Part shown: piece after piece, positions 17,897 to 26,956 of the stretch | Layout of the letters: each line of letters starts with the position of its first letter | Position numbering within the stretch: position 1 is the first letter of the stretch | Assembly: GCF_030397665.1 (NCBI RefSeq) | Contig: NZ_JAPUBT010000002.1 | Location: 281,383-345,382 of the forward strand | Origin: Janthinobacterium sp. SUN073 | GTDB lineage: Bacteria; Pseudomonadota; Gammaproteobacteria; Burkholderiales; Burkholderiaceae_D | Direction: 5' to 3' | Length of the DNA: 64,000 bases | The notes under the pieces: model-generated | Databases searched by the model: none | What the model was told of the DNA's origin: nothing | What the model saw: only the letters and a program-made list of their open reading frames with translations | Translations under genes and position numbers: made by a program

Positions 17897-18223
17897 ATGG
17901 ACAAATTAACACCGGCACCACAGCCCGCGGGCCTAGCCCTGCTGCGCCTGCTCGACCCCGACCATGTGGAAGGCGCGGTGGTCCAGCAAGCGCTGGCGCA
18001 AGACTTGCCTGCCCTGCACGGCAAGCAATTGCTGGCGCTGCTGCGCCGGCTGTGTGCCGCGCAATCCAACCAGCAGCACTATGCGGGCGCCAGCGCCAAG
18101 CAGGCAGAACAGCTGTTCGGCGCCGCCATCGCCGCCGTCAAGGCGGAGCTGGCCACGCGCCCGCACCTGCCCAACAAGCAGGAAGCCAAGGCCTTGCGCC
18201 AGGCGGCGGCAAAGAAGCGCTGA
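17897..18223 (+). CDS. Hypothetical small protein
   Basis: A 108-residue alanine/leucine-rich helical protein (LLRLLDPDHVEGAVVQQALAQDLPALHGKQLLALLRRLCAAQ) with a basic C-terminal tail (EAKALRQAAAKKR). Cytoplasmic, no family recognised, weak ribosome site. Codon use is like the neighbours, which supports it being real. Confidence 0.55.
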   Translation: MDKLTPAPQPAGLALLRLLDPDHVEGAVVQQALAQDLPALHGKQLLALLRRLCAAQSNQQHYAGASAKQAEQLFGAAIAAVKAELATRPHLPNKQEAKALRQAAAKKR

Positions 18224-18307
18224 ACGGGTCTGCGGTGCGCGGGCGGGCACGCCCCTCCTTCTATAATCGGTGACGATACATTGTTTTCCGCACTGAAAGG
18301 ACTCCCC

Positions 18308-18949
18308 ATGCCCACACGCTTTTTCCGCCACGTAGCCGGCTGCGCCGTGCTTGCTGTCTCCGGCATAACCGCCATGCAGACGGCCCATGCCCTGGAGACA
18401 GGCGCCATCGACGCGCGCGCCGTATGGCAGGAACGCTCGCTGTCGGCCTGCCGCAGCGAACAATCCCAAACTGCGCCCGACGTCTGCCTGCTGCGCACCA
18501 TGCAGCGCTCCGGCGCGCGCCCGCAAGCCGTCGCCGCCGCCAGGATGCTGGTGAAGGCGAACAAGGCGGGCTTCATCTCCGCCTGGCGCCCGCTGGGCAA
18601 GGCGGCCCTGGCCACCGTCACCTATCCGTTTCGCGCCAACACGAATGAAGGCAGCTTGCTGATCGGCAGCGATGGCGCCGCCATCGACGTCGACGAAGAC
18701 TCCGTGCGCGAGGAAGACCGCGCCACACCGGCCTGGCGCGCGTTTGCCGCCGCCCATCCAGACTCTGTACCGTTCGCCCCCGCCGATTTCGTCGGCAGCA
18801 CGGCCACCGACGATGGCGGCCAGCGCCTGCTGTTTTCCACGCCCCTGAAGAGCTGCCATGCCTGCGCCGACGATGGCGCGCTGCTGGTCGCCTATACGCT
18901 CGACAAAGCGGGCGTCGTGCTTGAGCGGGAACTCTTGACGATCAAGTAA
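18308..18949 (+). CDS. Hypothetical exported protein with cysteine motif
   Basis: A 213-residue protein with a signal peptide (HVAGCAVLAVSGITAMQTAHA). A late motif KSCHACADDGALLVAYTLDKAGVV and early cysteines (SACRSEQ, VCLLRT) suggest disulfides. No heme CxxCH is present: the order is CHAC. Function unknown. The ATG at 18308 has AAAGGA upstream. Confidence 0.6.
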   Translation: MPTRFFRHVAGCAVLAVSGITAMQTAHALETGAIDARAVWQERSLSACRSEQSQTAPDVCLLRTMQRSGARPQAVAAARMLVKANKAGFISAWRPLGKAALATVTYPFRANTNEGSLLIGSDGAAIDVDEDSVREEDRATPAWRAFAAAHPDSVPFAPADFVGSTATDDGGQRLLFSTPLKSCHACADDGALLVAYTLDKAGVVLERELLTIK

Positions 18950-19034
18950 GGCTGCCTCAAGGATAAGATAGAATTGCCCGATGGCATGTCTATACGTGTA
19001 CATGCCATCTATCCACTACTTATCACAGGAAAAC

Positions 19035-19895
19035 ATGCGCCGCTCTTGCCTTGCACTGTACCTCACCGCCGCCCTGCTGCTGTCCAGCCCCTTCCACCTC
19101 GCCCATGCCGTACCGGCCGCTGCCGCCAGCGCGGCCACCCCGCTCGTCATCGGCGAAAGTTTCAGTATCGATTCGCAGGCGCTGCAGGAACAGCGCCACA
19201 TCAATGTCTACCAGGCGCGCGCCTGGGATACGCCGCCCGACGCGCCGCTGCCCGTGCTGTACATGCCGGACGGCGGCGTGGCGGAAGATTTTTTGCACGT
19301 GGCCGGCTTGCTGCAAGTGTCGGTGGCGAATGGCACGATGCGCCCCTTCATGCTGGTCGGCATGCAAAACACGCAGCGCCGGCGCGACTTGACCGGCCCG
19401 ACGCAGAGCGCGGAAGACCGCAAGATCGCCCCCGTGGTGGGTGGCGCGCCAGCCTACCGGGCCTTCATCCGCGATGAACTGATGCCGGAAGTCACACGGC
19501 GCTACCGCACGACGGGCGAAACGGCCATCGTCGGCGAATCGCTGGCGGGCCTGTTCGTGGTGGAAACGTATCTGCTGGAACCGCAGCTGTTCGACCATTA
19601 CCTGGCGTTCGATCCCAGCCTGTGGTGGAATCATGGTGCCTTGCCGCGCCAGGCGGCAGCCCTGCTGGCCAAGGGCAAGCCGGGCAAGCGCAGTCTGTAC
19701 CTGGCGTCCAGCAGCGAAGCGGGCGTCGCCGTCGAAGTGCAGCGCCTGGCCCAGGTGCTGGAAAAACAGGCGCCGCCGGGCTTGCAATGGCACCAGGAAA
19801 AGATGCCAGAAGAAACCCATGGCACGATCTACCATCCGGCCGCCTTGAAAGCGTTCCGGGCCGTGTTCAAGCCGCAGTTGCCGGTCAGCCAATAA
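19035..19895 (+). CDS. Exported esterase, alpha/beta hydrolase fold (esterase D / Fes type)
   Basis: A 286-residue protein with a signal peptide (LALYLTAALLLSSPFHLAHA). The mature part shows the PF00756-type esterase layout: VLYMPDGGVAEDFLHVAGLL, FIRDELMPEVTRRYRTTGETAIVGESLAGLFVVE with nucleophile motif GESLAG, FDPSLWWNHGAL, and a late GTIYHPAALKAF with the candidate catalytic His. Relatives include IroE-like siderophore esterases, but no siderophore genes are adjacent. Substrate unknown. Confidence 0.78.
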   Translation: MRRSCLALYLTAALLLSSPFHLAHAVPAAAASAATPLVIGESFSIDSQALQEQRHINVYQARAWDTPPDAPLPVLYMPDGGVAEDFLHVAGLLQVSVANGTMRPFMLVGMQNTQRRRDLTGPTQSAEDRKIAPVVGGAPAYRAFIRDELMPEVTRRYRTTGETAIVGESLAGLFVVETYLLEPQLFDHYLAFDPSLWWNHGALPRQAAALLAKGKPGKRSLYLASSSEAGVAVEVQRLAQVLEKQAPPGLQWHQEKMPEETHGTIYHPAALKAFRAVFKPQLPVSQ

Positions 19896-19989
19896 AACAT
19901 GGACAAACTGTAATCTGCCGCGGGACGTGCCCGCCGCCACTGGCGGGTAAAATCGGCGGATCACCTTTCCCCGCCCGAGTCCCGTCCCC

Positions 19990-20844
19990 ATGAGCTTTTT
20001 GCAATTATTTATTCTTTCCATCGTCCAGGGCTTCGCCGAATTGCTGCCCGTGTCCAGCTCCGCCCACGTCATCATGGCGGAAAAGTGGATGGGCCTGGAC
20101 CCCACCTCGCCGGAACTGACCATGCTGCTGGTGATGTTACACACCGGCACCATGTTCGCCGTCATCGTGTATTTCTGGGCATCCTGGCGCGCCACGTATT
20201 TCAGTTCGACCGCAGCCTTCCGCAGCAATGTGCTGCTGCTCGCGGCCGCCACGGCGCTGACGGGCATCGTCGGCTTCGGCTTGCTCAAGGGCATAACCCA
20301 TTTCATGAGCAAGGATGCGCCCGGCTTTGAAATCGAGCACCTGTTCGGCAACGCGAAACTGATGGCCGCCGCGCTGGCCGCCGCCGGCGTGCTGATCATC
20401 GTTTCCTCGCGCCTGCAAGCGCGCCAGCATGGCACCTTATCCATCGGCAAGGCCATGGTGATCGGTGCCGTGCAAGGCCTGTGCCTGCCCTTCCGGGGTT
20501 TTTCCCGCTCGGGCGCCACCATTTCGGCCGGCATCGCCATGGGCGTGCCGCAGCGCCGCGCCGAGGAATTCAGCTTTGCCCTGGCCGTGGTGCTGACGCC
20601 AGCCGTGCTGATCAAGGAAGGCTGGCGTTTCTACCAGGCCGTGGCAAATGGCAGCCTGGACCATCTGGAACACGGCAACAGCCTGCTGCACCTGCTAGGT
20701 CCCAGCCTGCTGGGCATGCTGCTATCGTTCCTGGCCGGCTTGCTGGCCCTGCGCTGGCTGTCGCGCTGGCTGGAACAGGGCCGCTGGCATTTCTTTGGCG
20801 CGTATTGCCTGCTGGCCTCCTTGGTGGTGCTGTACGTAGGGTAA
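19990..20844 (+). CDS. uppP: Undecaprenyl-diphosphatase UppP (BacA)
   Basis: A 284-residue multi-membrane-segment enzyme that dephosphorylates undecaprenyl pyrophosphate to recycle the lipid carrier for peptidoglycan. Both family motifs are intact: QGFAELLPVSSSAHV near the N-terminus (here with Ala where many have Thr) and CLPFRGFSRSGATISAG in the middle, which carry the catalytic Glu, Ser and Arg. Resistance to bacitracin is a known by-product of overexpression. Confidence 0.95.
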   Translation: MSFLQLFILSIVQGFAELLPVSSSAHVIMAEKWMGLDPTSPELTMLLVMLHTGTMFAVIVYFWASWRATYFSSTAAFRSNVLLLAAATALTGIVGFGLLKGITHFMSKDAPGFEIEHLFGNAKLMAAALAAAGVLIIVSSRLQARQHGTLSIGKAMVIGAVQGLCLPFRGFSRSGATISAGIAMGVPQRRAEEFSFALAVVLTPAVLIKEGWRFYQAVANGSLDHLEHGNSLLHLLGPSLLGMLLSFLAGLLALRWLSRWLEQGRWHFFGAYCLLASLVVLYVG

Positions 20845-20902
20845 AATCGCCGGGTTTCCAGTTTATACACACATCCCAGCCAGGTTTTACTGAAAGCCAA
20901 CG

Positions 20903-21472
20903 ATGAATTTCGCCGCCACCGCCGCCCTCTCCCTCGCCATGTCCACCGATGCCTTCGCGGCCGCCGTGGGCAAGGGCGCCGCCCTGCACAAGCCGCAATG
21001 GCGCGAGGCGCTGCGCACGGGCCTGATCTTTGGCGTCATCGAAGCCATCACGCCCATCATCGGCTGGGCCCTGGGCAGCGTGGCAGCGCCCTACGTGGAA
21101 GCATGGGACCACTGGATCGCCTTCAGCCTGCTGGGCATCATCGGCCTGTTGATGATACGCAATGCCCTGTCCGACGCCGACGAGGACGAAGCGCCGGCCC
21201 AGTCGCACTCGTTCTGGGTGCTGGCCATCACCGGCCTGGCCACCAGCATCGATGCCATGGTGGTGGGCGCGGGCCTGGCCTTGCTGGGCGCAAACATCGT
21301 CGTGACGGCTGCCGCCATCGGCTTTTCCACCTTCGTCATGGTCACCCTGGGCGTGATGCTGGGCCGCGTGCTGGGCACGGTGGCAGGCCGGCGCGCCGAA
21401 CTGGTGGGCGGCCTGGTGCTGATCATCATCGGCTGCGTGATCTTATACGAGCATATCGGCCATCCGGCCTGA
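20903..21472 (+). CDS. mntP: Manganese efflux pump MntP
   Basis: A 189-residue inner-membrane protein with six membrane segments and the two MntP repeats: [17 protein letters not shown] and [18 protein letters not shown], each with the conserved aspartate. It exports Mn(II). It lies only 58 bases after uppP on the same strand, so they may share a transcript. There is no room for the yybP-ykoY manganese riboswitch known upstream of E. coli mntP. Confidence 0.94.
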   Translation: MNFAATAALSLAMSTDAFAAAVGKGAALHKPQWREALRTGLIFGVIEAITPIIGWALGSVAAPYVEAWDHWIAFSLLGIIGLLMIRNALSDADEDEAPAQSHSFWVLAITGLATSIDAMVVGAGLALLGANIVVTAAAIGFSTFVMVTLGVMLGRVLGTVAGRRAELVGGLVLIIIGCVILYEHIGHPA

Positions 21473-21578
21473 CGATGGGCCGACCAACGGGCGCGCACGC
21501 CACAGGTGCCGGCGTGGCCGGCGGCGCGCTTTGTGCTACATTCAGTACTCTGCATTCCTGTCTCGCAAGGTGACCATC

Positions 21579-21785
21579 ATGGAAACTCTGGAGCTGCTTT
21601 TTGCCGCGCTGGTGCGCGAAACAGCCGTGTCGATACGCGACCACCATGTCCCCTTTGCCATCAAGCACGACGAGCGCGCCTACTTCGAGTGGATGGACGG
21701 GCACCCGATCAATGGTTATGTCCAGGAAGCGTATCGGGAGATCGAAGAAACCGCCCAACAGATCCGCGCCATTCGCGCTGGATGA
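21579..21785 (+). CDS. Hypothetical small protein
   Basis: A 68-residue protein (METLELLFAALVRETAV, KHDERAYFEWMDGHPINGYVQEAY) with an AAGGTGA ribosome site before the ATG at 21579. Mildly acidic, no membrane segment, no recognised family. Confidence 0.6.
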   Translation: METLELLFAALVRETAVSIRDHHVPFAIKHDERAYFEWMDGHPINGYVQEAYREIEETAQQIRAIRAG

Positions 21786-21836
21786 TGACGGCTGCCGCAA
21801 GCTACTGCGCGGGGGGCTTTGCGGCCTGCGATGCTC

Positions 21837-21899
21837 ACCGTACTTATGTACGGTTGCGCTTCTTAGCCACAAATCACCGCCGCTCGCTACGCTTGTGGC
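21837..21899. repeat. Two adjacent hairpins in an intergenic element
   Basis: ACCGTAC (21837-21843) and GTACGGT (21848-21854) form a perfect stem; GCCACAA (21866-21872) and TTGTGGC (21893-21899) form a second. They sit in a 232-base gap between two small hypothetical genes. The arrangement resembles dispersed REP-like intergenic elements, but no second copy occurs in this window. Confidence 0.5.
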
Positions 21900-22017
21900 A
21901 AGCGTCGATACATTCGTTAAGCTCTTCAGTGAACGTATTGACTTAGATCAAACACTCAGCTGTTCCAATCGAATTGATGGTCCAAAGCCGGGACAATCAG
22001 GTCTGGAGGCGGGAGAC

Positions 22018-22323
22018 ATGGATCAGCAACAAAAACACCGGATCAGGGGTTACGAATTTCATGTGGCGGGGGCGCTGGAGAAGGATGGCCGCTATCGGGG
22101 CATGATTTTGATCAGCAAGCGCGGCGATACGCAGCAGGTGTATGCCAAGCCCGTACTGATAGAAACGCCCAGCAGCTTCAAGTCCGCGCATGCGGCCTTG
22201 ATCGAGGCATCGGCGTACGCCCAGGAACTTATCTATAACGGCGCCATCAAGGCGCTGCTGCCGGCCGATGCGCCGGCCGGCGGTAAGCAGGCGCCACAGC
22301 CGCCAGATTTCGTCAGCAACTGA
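22018..22323 (+). CDS. Hypothetical small protein
   Basis: A 101-residue protein (KHRIRGYEFHVAGALEKDGRYRGMILISKRGDTQQVY, then SAHAALIEASAYAQELIYNGAIKALL). The start at 22018 has a GGAGGCGGGAG ribosome site. The fold looks like a small beta-sheet followed by a helix. No family recognised. Confidence 0.6.
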   Translation: MDQQQKHRIRGYEFHVAGALEKDGRYRGMILISKRGDTQQVYAKPVLIETPSSFKSAHAALIEASAYAQELIYNGAIKALLPADAPAGGKQAPQPPDFVSN

Positions 22324-22396
22324 CGCTGGCACGCCCATCCAGTCACCGAGGGTGGCGCGTATAATGACGCGCTTTCCCGGATGAAAACTCAACACC

Positions 22397-22642
22397 ATGG
22401 AATTTGTGAATCTACCGCTGGTCTTCCTGATCGGCTGCGCGCTGATTGCCTTGCTGGCCAAGAAGAATGGCTACTCGTGGTACCTGTTTTTCTTTGCCAT
22501 CGCCGTGCCGGCGCCCCTGTTACTGCTGGCCTTGCCGCATGTGCTGGGCGCGGAGACCGCTTCGCTGACCTCCGTACGTCTGGGCACGGCCCTGCTCTTC
22601 CCGTTCGCAGGCCTGCTGCTGGCCTTGCGGCGCCAAAGCTGA
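22397..22642 (+). CDS. Small membrane protein
   Basis: An 81-residue protein with about three hydrophobic segments (LPLVFLIGCALIALLA, WYLFFFAIAVPAPLLLLAL, TALLFPFAGLLLAL) and a short basic end. Probably an inner-membrane protein of unknown role. Confidence 0.6.
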   Translation: MEFVNLPLVFLIGCALIALLAKKNGYSWYLFFFAIAVPAPLLLLALPHVLGAETASLTSVRLGTALLFPFAGLLLALRRQS

Positions 22643-22655
22643 CGTAGCGCGCAGC

Positions 22656-22877
22656 TTAACGTGCCTGCATGCCATCGGCAAGGCGCCAGCCGACGGATAG
22701 CGCCAATTGCTGCGCCTCTTTTTCATTGCTGCAATCGTCGTAGTCGCAGGTATCCGCATACGCGCCGCGCGCCTGATTCTGACTGACATACGAGCCGACC
22801 CACCGGCCATCGCGGCGCTGGCAAGCTGTGGCGCTGATGGTAAAACCTTTGTGGATGGTGGGATTTTCAAACGACAT
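22656..22877 (-). CDS. Hypothetical small protein
   Basis: A 73-residue protein (MSFENPTIHKGFTISATACQ, DGRWVGSYVSQNQARGAYAD, CDYDDCSNEKEAQQLALSVGWRL). The ATG at 22877 has a strong GGAGGAATT ribosome site; the frame upstream is not used. Cytoplasmic, function unknown. Confidence 0.6.
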   Translation of the reverse strand: MSFENPTIHKGFTISATACQRRDGRWVGSYVSQNQARGAYADTCDYDDCSNEKEAQQLALSVGWRLADGMQAR

Positions 22878-23019
22878 AATTCCTCCGATGCAAGAAGCGT
22901 CAGCCACCTGACTGGCTTCCACTGTGCGCCATATCCCGCCCGCGGTCTGTACGCTGGCCCACACCCACGCCTGCGTGCCATGGCGCGCGCGCACCATGGC
23001 GATCAGGTATGATTTCGCC

Positions 23020-23736
23020 ATGTGTGGACGATTCGATCAAAATGACACGGCGCGCGTGCTGGCGTCGTCTTTCGGCTGGACCGACGCGGTGTTCGACAGC
23101 GAGGCCGAACCACACCTGAACCTCTCGCCCGGCACCTACCGGCCCGTGCTGCATATCGAGGATGGCGTGCGCCGGGTCGACGATGTCTTCTGGGGCTACC
23201 GCCCTGCCTGGGCCGCACAGGCCGTGCCCGCGCCCGGCAAGAAAAAAATCCCCATCGCCATCAATGCGCGACTGGAAAAACTGGCCGGCGCCTACTGGAA
23301 GCCCTTGCTGCGCGCGGGGCGCGGCATCGTCTGCGTTTCCGGCTGGTATGAATGGACTGGGGAAAAAGGCACGAAGCAGCTGTGGCACATCCACCGCCGC
23401 GACCGCGCGCCCCTGTTCCTGCTGGCGCTGGCCCAGTTCGGCCCCTGGAAGCACAGCCGCGAGGAAGCGGGCTTCGTGCTGGTGACGGCCGACAGCCTCG
23501 GTGGCATGGTCGATATCCACGACCGCCGCCCCGTGGCCGTCAGCCGGGAAGACGCGCACCGCTGGCTAGCCCCCGAGCTTCCCCCCGAGCAAGCACTGCA
23601 CCTGGGGCGCAGCTGCATGCTGGACGTGGACTTGTTCGAATGGCATGCCGTCGACAACCCGCTCGTGCCCTCCGCCAAACCTAAGGCAGCCTCACCGCCT
23701 GCGGCGCAAGGTGCGTTTGACTGGGGAACGGATTAA
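23020..23736 (+). CDS. SRAP-domain protein (SOS response-associated peptidase, YedK/HMCES family)
   Basis: A 238-residue protein starting MCGRF, where Cys2 is the catalytic nucleophile exposed after Met removal. It contains NLSPGTYRPVL, WGYRPAW, INARLEKL (Asn for active site), GWYEWTG (Glu) and DIHDRRPV (His). SRAP proteins form thiazolidine DNA-protein crosslinks to shield abasic sites in single-stranded DNA. The start is fixed by the need for Cys2. Its stop overlaps the convergent DUF418 gene by 4 bases. Confidence 0.93.
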   Translation: MCGRFDQNDTARVLASSFGWTDAVFDSEAEPHLNLSPGTYRPVLHIEDGVRRVDDVFWGYRPAWAAQAVPAPGKKKIPIAINARLEKLAGAYWKPLLRAGRGIVCVSGWYEWTGEKGTKQLWHIHRRDRAPLFLLALAQFGPWKHSREEAGFVLVTADSLGGMVDIHDRRPVAVSREDAHRWLAPELPPEQALHLGRSCMLDVDLFEWHAVDNPLVPSAKPKAASPPAAQGAFDWGTD

Positions 23737-24911
23737 GGCAGGCGCGCCAGGCGGCGCCACAGCGCCTCCATCGGCCCCTGGCGGAAGGTCTGCAGCCAGT
23801 AGCGGCTGAGTATCACCTGCCCCGCCATGATCGCTACCGCCAGGCCCAGCATCTCGGCCGGACGCAAACGGGCGCCCCAGCCCAGGCCCGGCCCCTGCAG
23901 CAGCCAGGTGCCGATCACGGATTGCAGCAAATAATTGCTCAGCGCCATGCGTCCCACGGGCGCCAGCCAGGCGCCCAGCCAGCGCAGCATGAACGGGCCG
24001 GCCAGCATCAGCGCGGCCACGTAGCCGGCTGCCAGCAAGGGGCCACCGGCGAACAGGCCCACTTCGAACAGGGCAGCGTCCAGCAAAGTTTGATACGGAT
24101 CAGCTACCTGCCACGCGATGGCGCCCGCCGCCAGCAGATTGAACGGCAAGCCCACGCCCAGTCCCACGGCGCGCACGCGGCGCCACAGGCGCTGGTGGCG
24201 CTGCGGCTGCGTCAGCCAACCGAAACGCACGAACAAGATGCCCAGCAGGAACAGCATGATGATATGCGGCAGCATGACGACGGCGTACAGCAAGGAGACG
24301 AGGAAATCGTTGGCGCGCAGCTTGGCCACCGTCCACGCGCCGCCCTGCGTGTAAATCGCGTAGCGGTCCGCAAAGCCTTGCAGGTCGCGCGCGATGTCCG
24401 GCGCGCCGCCCTGCTGGCCCACGGGAATCAACAAGCACATGAATAGTAGAAAACCGGCCGCCACCAGCCAGGCGCGGTTGCGCACGCGGCTGAGCCTGGC
24501 GGATGCCAGCGGCAGGACCAGCATGCCGGCGACGGCATACGAGGTCAGCACGTCGCCGCTCCAGATGCAAAAACCGTGCAGCAGGCCAAACACGAGCAGC
24601 CAGCGCAAACGGCGTTTATAAGCCGCTTGCGCCGCTTCCCAGCCGCCCAGCTGGCGTTTCAGGGAGCGTGTCTGCAAGGCAAAGCCGGCGCCAAACAGAA
24701 ACGCAAAGATGGGATAGAACTTGAATTGCGCCAGCGCCGCGACCAAAAAAATGACAAGCTGGTCCAGCACGGGCGGCTGCGCCGGCAAGGTGCCGTAACG
24801 TAAGGAAAGCATGCCCCAGGCAAAGCCCCAGATATTCACCAGCAAGATGCCAAACACGGCGATGCCGCGCAGCACATCGAGCTGCAGCAGCCTGCCAGGT
24901 TTGGCGTGCAT
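23733..24911 (-). CDS. DUF418 family membrane protein
   Basis: A 392-residue inner-membrane protein with about eight to ten hydrophobic segments. The N-terminal RLLQLDVLRGIAVFGILLVNIWGF, the FYPIFAFLFGAGFALQ stretch and the C-terminal GRMALSNYLLQSVIGTWLL are DUF418 hallmarks, related to acyltransferase-3-like proteins. Function unknown. It ends facing the SRAP gene and begins 14 bases after ldcA, so it may be cotranscribed with that gene. Confidence 0.85.
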   Translation of the reverse strand: MHAKPGRLLQLDVLRGIAVFGILLVNIWGFAWGMLSLRYGTLPAQPPVLDQLVIFLVAALAQFKFYPIFAFLFGAGFALQTRSLKRQLGGWEAAQAAYKRRLRWLLVFGLLHGFCIWSGDVLTSYAVAGMLVLPLASARLSRVRNRAWLVAAGFLLFMCLLIPVGQQGGAPDIARDLQGFADRYAIYTQGGAWTVAKLRANDFLVSLLYAVVMLPHIIMLFLLGILFVRFGWLTQPQRHQRLWRRVRAVGLGVGLPFNLLAAGAIAWQVADPYQTLLDAALFEVGLFAGGPLLAAGYVAALMLAGPFMLRWLGAWLAPVGRMALSNYLLQSVIGTWLLQGPGLGWGARLRPAEMLGLAVAIMAGQVILSRYWLQTFRQGPMEALWRRLARLP

Positions 24912-24925
24912 GGAGTGTAGGGAGT

Positions 24926-25843
24926 TCAGGGCCGCGCCAGGGTCGGGTAATCGCTCACCTGCAGGCTGAAGCCGGACGCATCCGATTGCAGGCGCGCCTG
25001 GCCGCCGAACGGCAAGGTGACCCGGCGACGGATGTGGCCGAACTCCAGCCCCGTCAGCACGGGCACGGGCAAACGCTGGCGCACGTAGGCCAGCATGGCG
25101 TCAGCATCGTAGCCCTTGTCCATCGGACTCAATTTGTAGCCGGAAAAGTCACCGAGCACGATCGCCTGCTGGCGTTGGAGCACGCCCGCGTACAGCAATT
25201 GCAGCAACATGCGCTCGACGCGGTACGGGTGTTCGTTGACATCTTCGAGGAACAAAATGCCGCCGTCGACCTGGGGGAAATATGGCGTGCCCAGCAAGTG
25301 GACCAGCATGGCCAGGTTGCCGCCCCACAAGGTGCCCGTCAGCTCGACCTGCGGATTGCCCGCTGCCCTGCCCTCTACCTGATGCGTGGGGCCGGTCAGG
25401 CAGGACCACAGTTGATCGAGCGTAAACTGTTCGGGCTCGTCGCGCGTAAAATCGTCGCAGATCATGGGGCCGGCAAAGCTGGCGCGGCCCGTTTTCGCCA
25501 GCAAGCCCATGTGGAAGGCCGTAAAATCGCTGTAGCCGACAAACAATTTACGGCTGGCCGCCATGGTGCTAAAGTCGATGTCGGGCAGGATGCGGCTGAG
25601 GCCGTAGCTGCCGCGCAAGGCGAGCACCACCTGCACGTCCGGGTCGGCGGCCGCCGCGTTGAGCTGCGCCAGGCGGCCCGCATCCGTGCCGCCGAAGCGC
25701 TGGAAGGTGTGTTCGGGGTCGTAGTAATTGTGGACGGTGGCGCCTTGCGCCTGCAAGCGGGCGATGCCGCGCGCCACGGCCGCGTCATCGGGCGCGCAAC
25801 CGCCTGGCGCCACGATGGCGATGCCAATTTCAGGTGTCTTCAA
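24926..25843 (-). CDS. ldcA: LD-carboxypeptidase (muramoyltetrapeptide carboxypeptidase)
   Basis: A 305-residue S66-family serine peptidase that removes the terminal D-Ala from cytoplasmic murein tetrapeptides during recycling. It shows IAIVAPGG, ALRGSYGLSRILPDIDF (catalytic Ser region), GTLWGGNLAMLVHLLGTPYFPQ, LFLEDVNEHPYRVERMLLQL and GLEFGHIRRRVTLPFG. A TTG at 25843 gives the same N-terminus and length as E. coli LdcA; an ATG at 25939 lies inside the next gene and would add 32 unlikely residues. Confidence 0.9.
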   Translation of the reverse strand: MKTPEIGIAIVAPGGCAPDDAAVARGIARLQAQGATVHNYYDPEHTFQRFGGTDAGRLAQLNAAAADPDVQVVLALRGSYGLSRILPDIDFSTMAASRKLFVGYSDFTAFHMGLLAKTGRASFAGPMICDDFTRDEPEQFTLDQLWSCLTGPTHQVEGRAAGNPQVELTGTLWGGNLAMLVHLLGTPYFPQVDGGILFLEDVNEHPYRVERMLLQLLYAGVLQRQQAIVLGDFSGYKLSPMDKGYDADAMLAYVRQRLPVPVLTGLEFGHIRRRVTLPFGGQARLQSDASGFSLQVSDYPTLARP

Positions 25844-25886
25844 AATGCCCGTGCCTTCAAAAATGGTGGGCGCGCCAAGTAACTTT

Positions 25887-26804
25887 TCAAGCTGGCTGGG
25901 AGCGCATCTGGGGCGCCATCTTACCTTGCAGATGCACATCGATCAAGGCGAGCAGGCGCTCGATCAGCTGGGGCGGCATGTCGTGCCCCATGCCTTCGAT
26001 CACTTCCAGCCGGGCGCCCGGAATCAGCGCCGCCGTATCGATGCCGCAGGCGACGGGGATCAGCGGGTCGGCCGCGCCATGGATCACCAGCGCCGGACAG
26101 CTGATGCTTGGCAACAACGCCGTGCGTTCGCCCGAGGCGGCAATCGCCACCATTTGCCGCGCCACGCCTTCGGGGCAACTGCCCCGCTGCAACGTCGCTT
26201 CGATGCGTTGGTACAGCAATTTTTCCGAGACGGGATAGGCGGGACTGCCGATGACGCGCACGGTGGCCGCCATGTGCGCCATCAGTTCGGCGCGGCTGGC
26301 ATTGCGTTTCGGACGTTGCAATAAAGCATTGCGCGCGGCCCGCGTGGGGCCGGGCAAGCCGCGCCGGCCGCTGCTCGACATGATGGAAGTCAGGCTGAGC
26401 ACCTGCTGCGGCGCGCGCGCCGCCATCACTTGCGCAATCATGCCGCCCATCGACACGCCGATCACGTGTGCCTGAGCAATACGCAGCGCCGTCAGCAAGT
26501 CCAGCGCATCGTCCGCCATGTCATTGAGGGTGTAGGAAGTTTTCAGGGGCCAGCCGATGAGGTTTTTTACGTAGGCCAGCGGCAGATACGGTTTACCCGC
26601 CAGCGCCATCTTGCTCGACAGGCCGCTGTCGCGGTTGTCGAAACGCACCACCCGAAAACCTTGCTCGACGATGCCTTCGACGAAGTCCGCCGGCCAGGCG
26701 ATCAGTTGCATGCCCAGGCCCATGACCAGCAGCACGCACGGATCGTTGGGGTTGCCGTGGCTTTCATAAGCTATGTTGAGGCCGTTCGCCATGATGGTTG
26801 CCAT
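25887..26804 (-). CDS. Alpha/beta hydrolase
   Basis: A 305-residue cytoplasmic hydrolase. Features in order: ANGLNIAYESHGNPNDPCVLLVMGLG, VVRFDNRDSGLSSK, the nucleophile motif GVSMGG, LVIHGAADPLIP with the candidate acidic residue, and VIEGMGHDMPPQL with the catalytic His. Close to the family often annotated as 3-oxoadipate enol-lactonase-like or aclacinomycin esterase-like; substrate unknown. It lies just upstream of ldcA on the same strand. Confidence 0.85.
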   Translation of the reverse strand: MATIMANGLNIAYESHGNPNDPCVLLVMGLGMQLIAWPADFVEGIVEQGFRVVRFDNRDSGLSSKMALAGKPYLPLAYVKNLIGWPLKTSYTLNDMADDALDLLTALRIAQAHVIGVSMGGMIAQVMAARAPQQVLSLTSIMSSSGRRGLPGPTRAARNALLQRPKRNASRAELMAHMAATVRVIGSPAYPVSEKLLYQRIEATLQRGSCPEGVARQMVAIAASGERTALLPSISCPALVIHGAADPLIPVACGIDTAALIPGARLEVIEGMGHDMPPQLIERLLALIDVHLQGKMAPQMRSQPA

Positions 26805-26916
26805 GATTGCCTCTCTTCAGGAACCAGCACGCAGGCACGATCGCTGCGGCCTTGGACTCAGCATACCACTATTGTGCTTCAGACATGAGACCGGCACGCG
26901 GCACCCAAACTGAAGT

Positions 26917-26945
26917 GTTGCCGCGCCGGTACGGCGCGCGGCAAC
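26917..26945 (-). terminator. Hairpin downstream of the HemS-like gene
   Basis: GTTGCCGCGC (26917-26926) pairs perfectly with GCGCGGCAAC (26936-26945) across a 9-base loop, 12 bases after the stop codon at 26957. The T-run is weak, but it is placed as the terminator of the heme operon. Confidence 0.55.
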
Positions 26946-26956
26946 ATTACTGCAAC

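Noticed and set aside
20845-20902. Possible yybP-ykoY manganese riboswitch before mntP
   Set aside because: The gap to uppP is only 58 bases, too short for that riboswitch, and no matching stems are seen.
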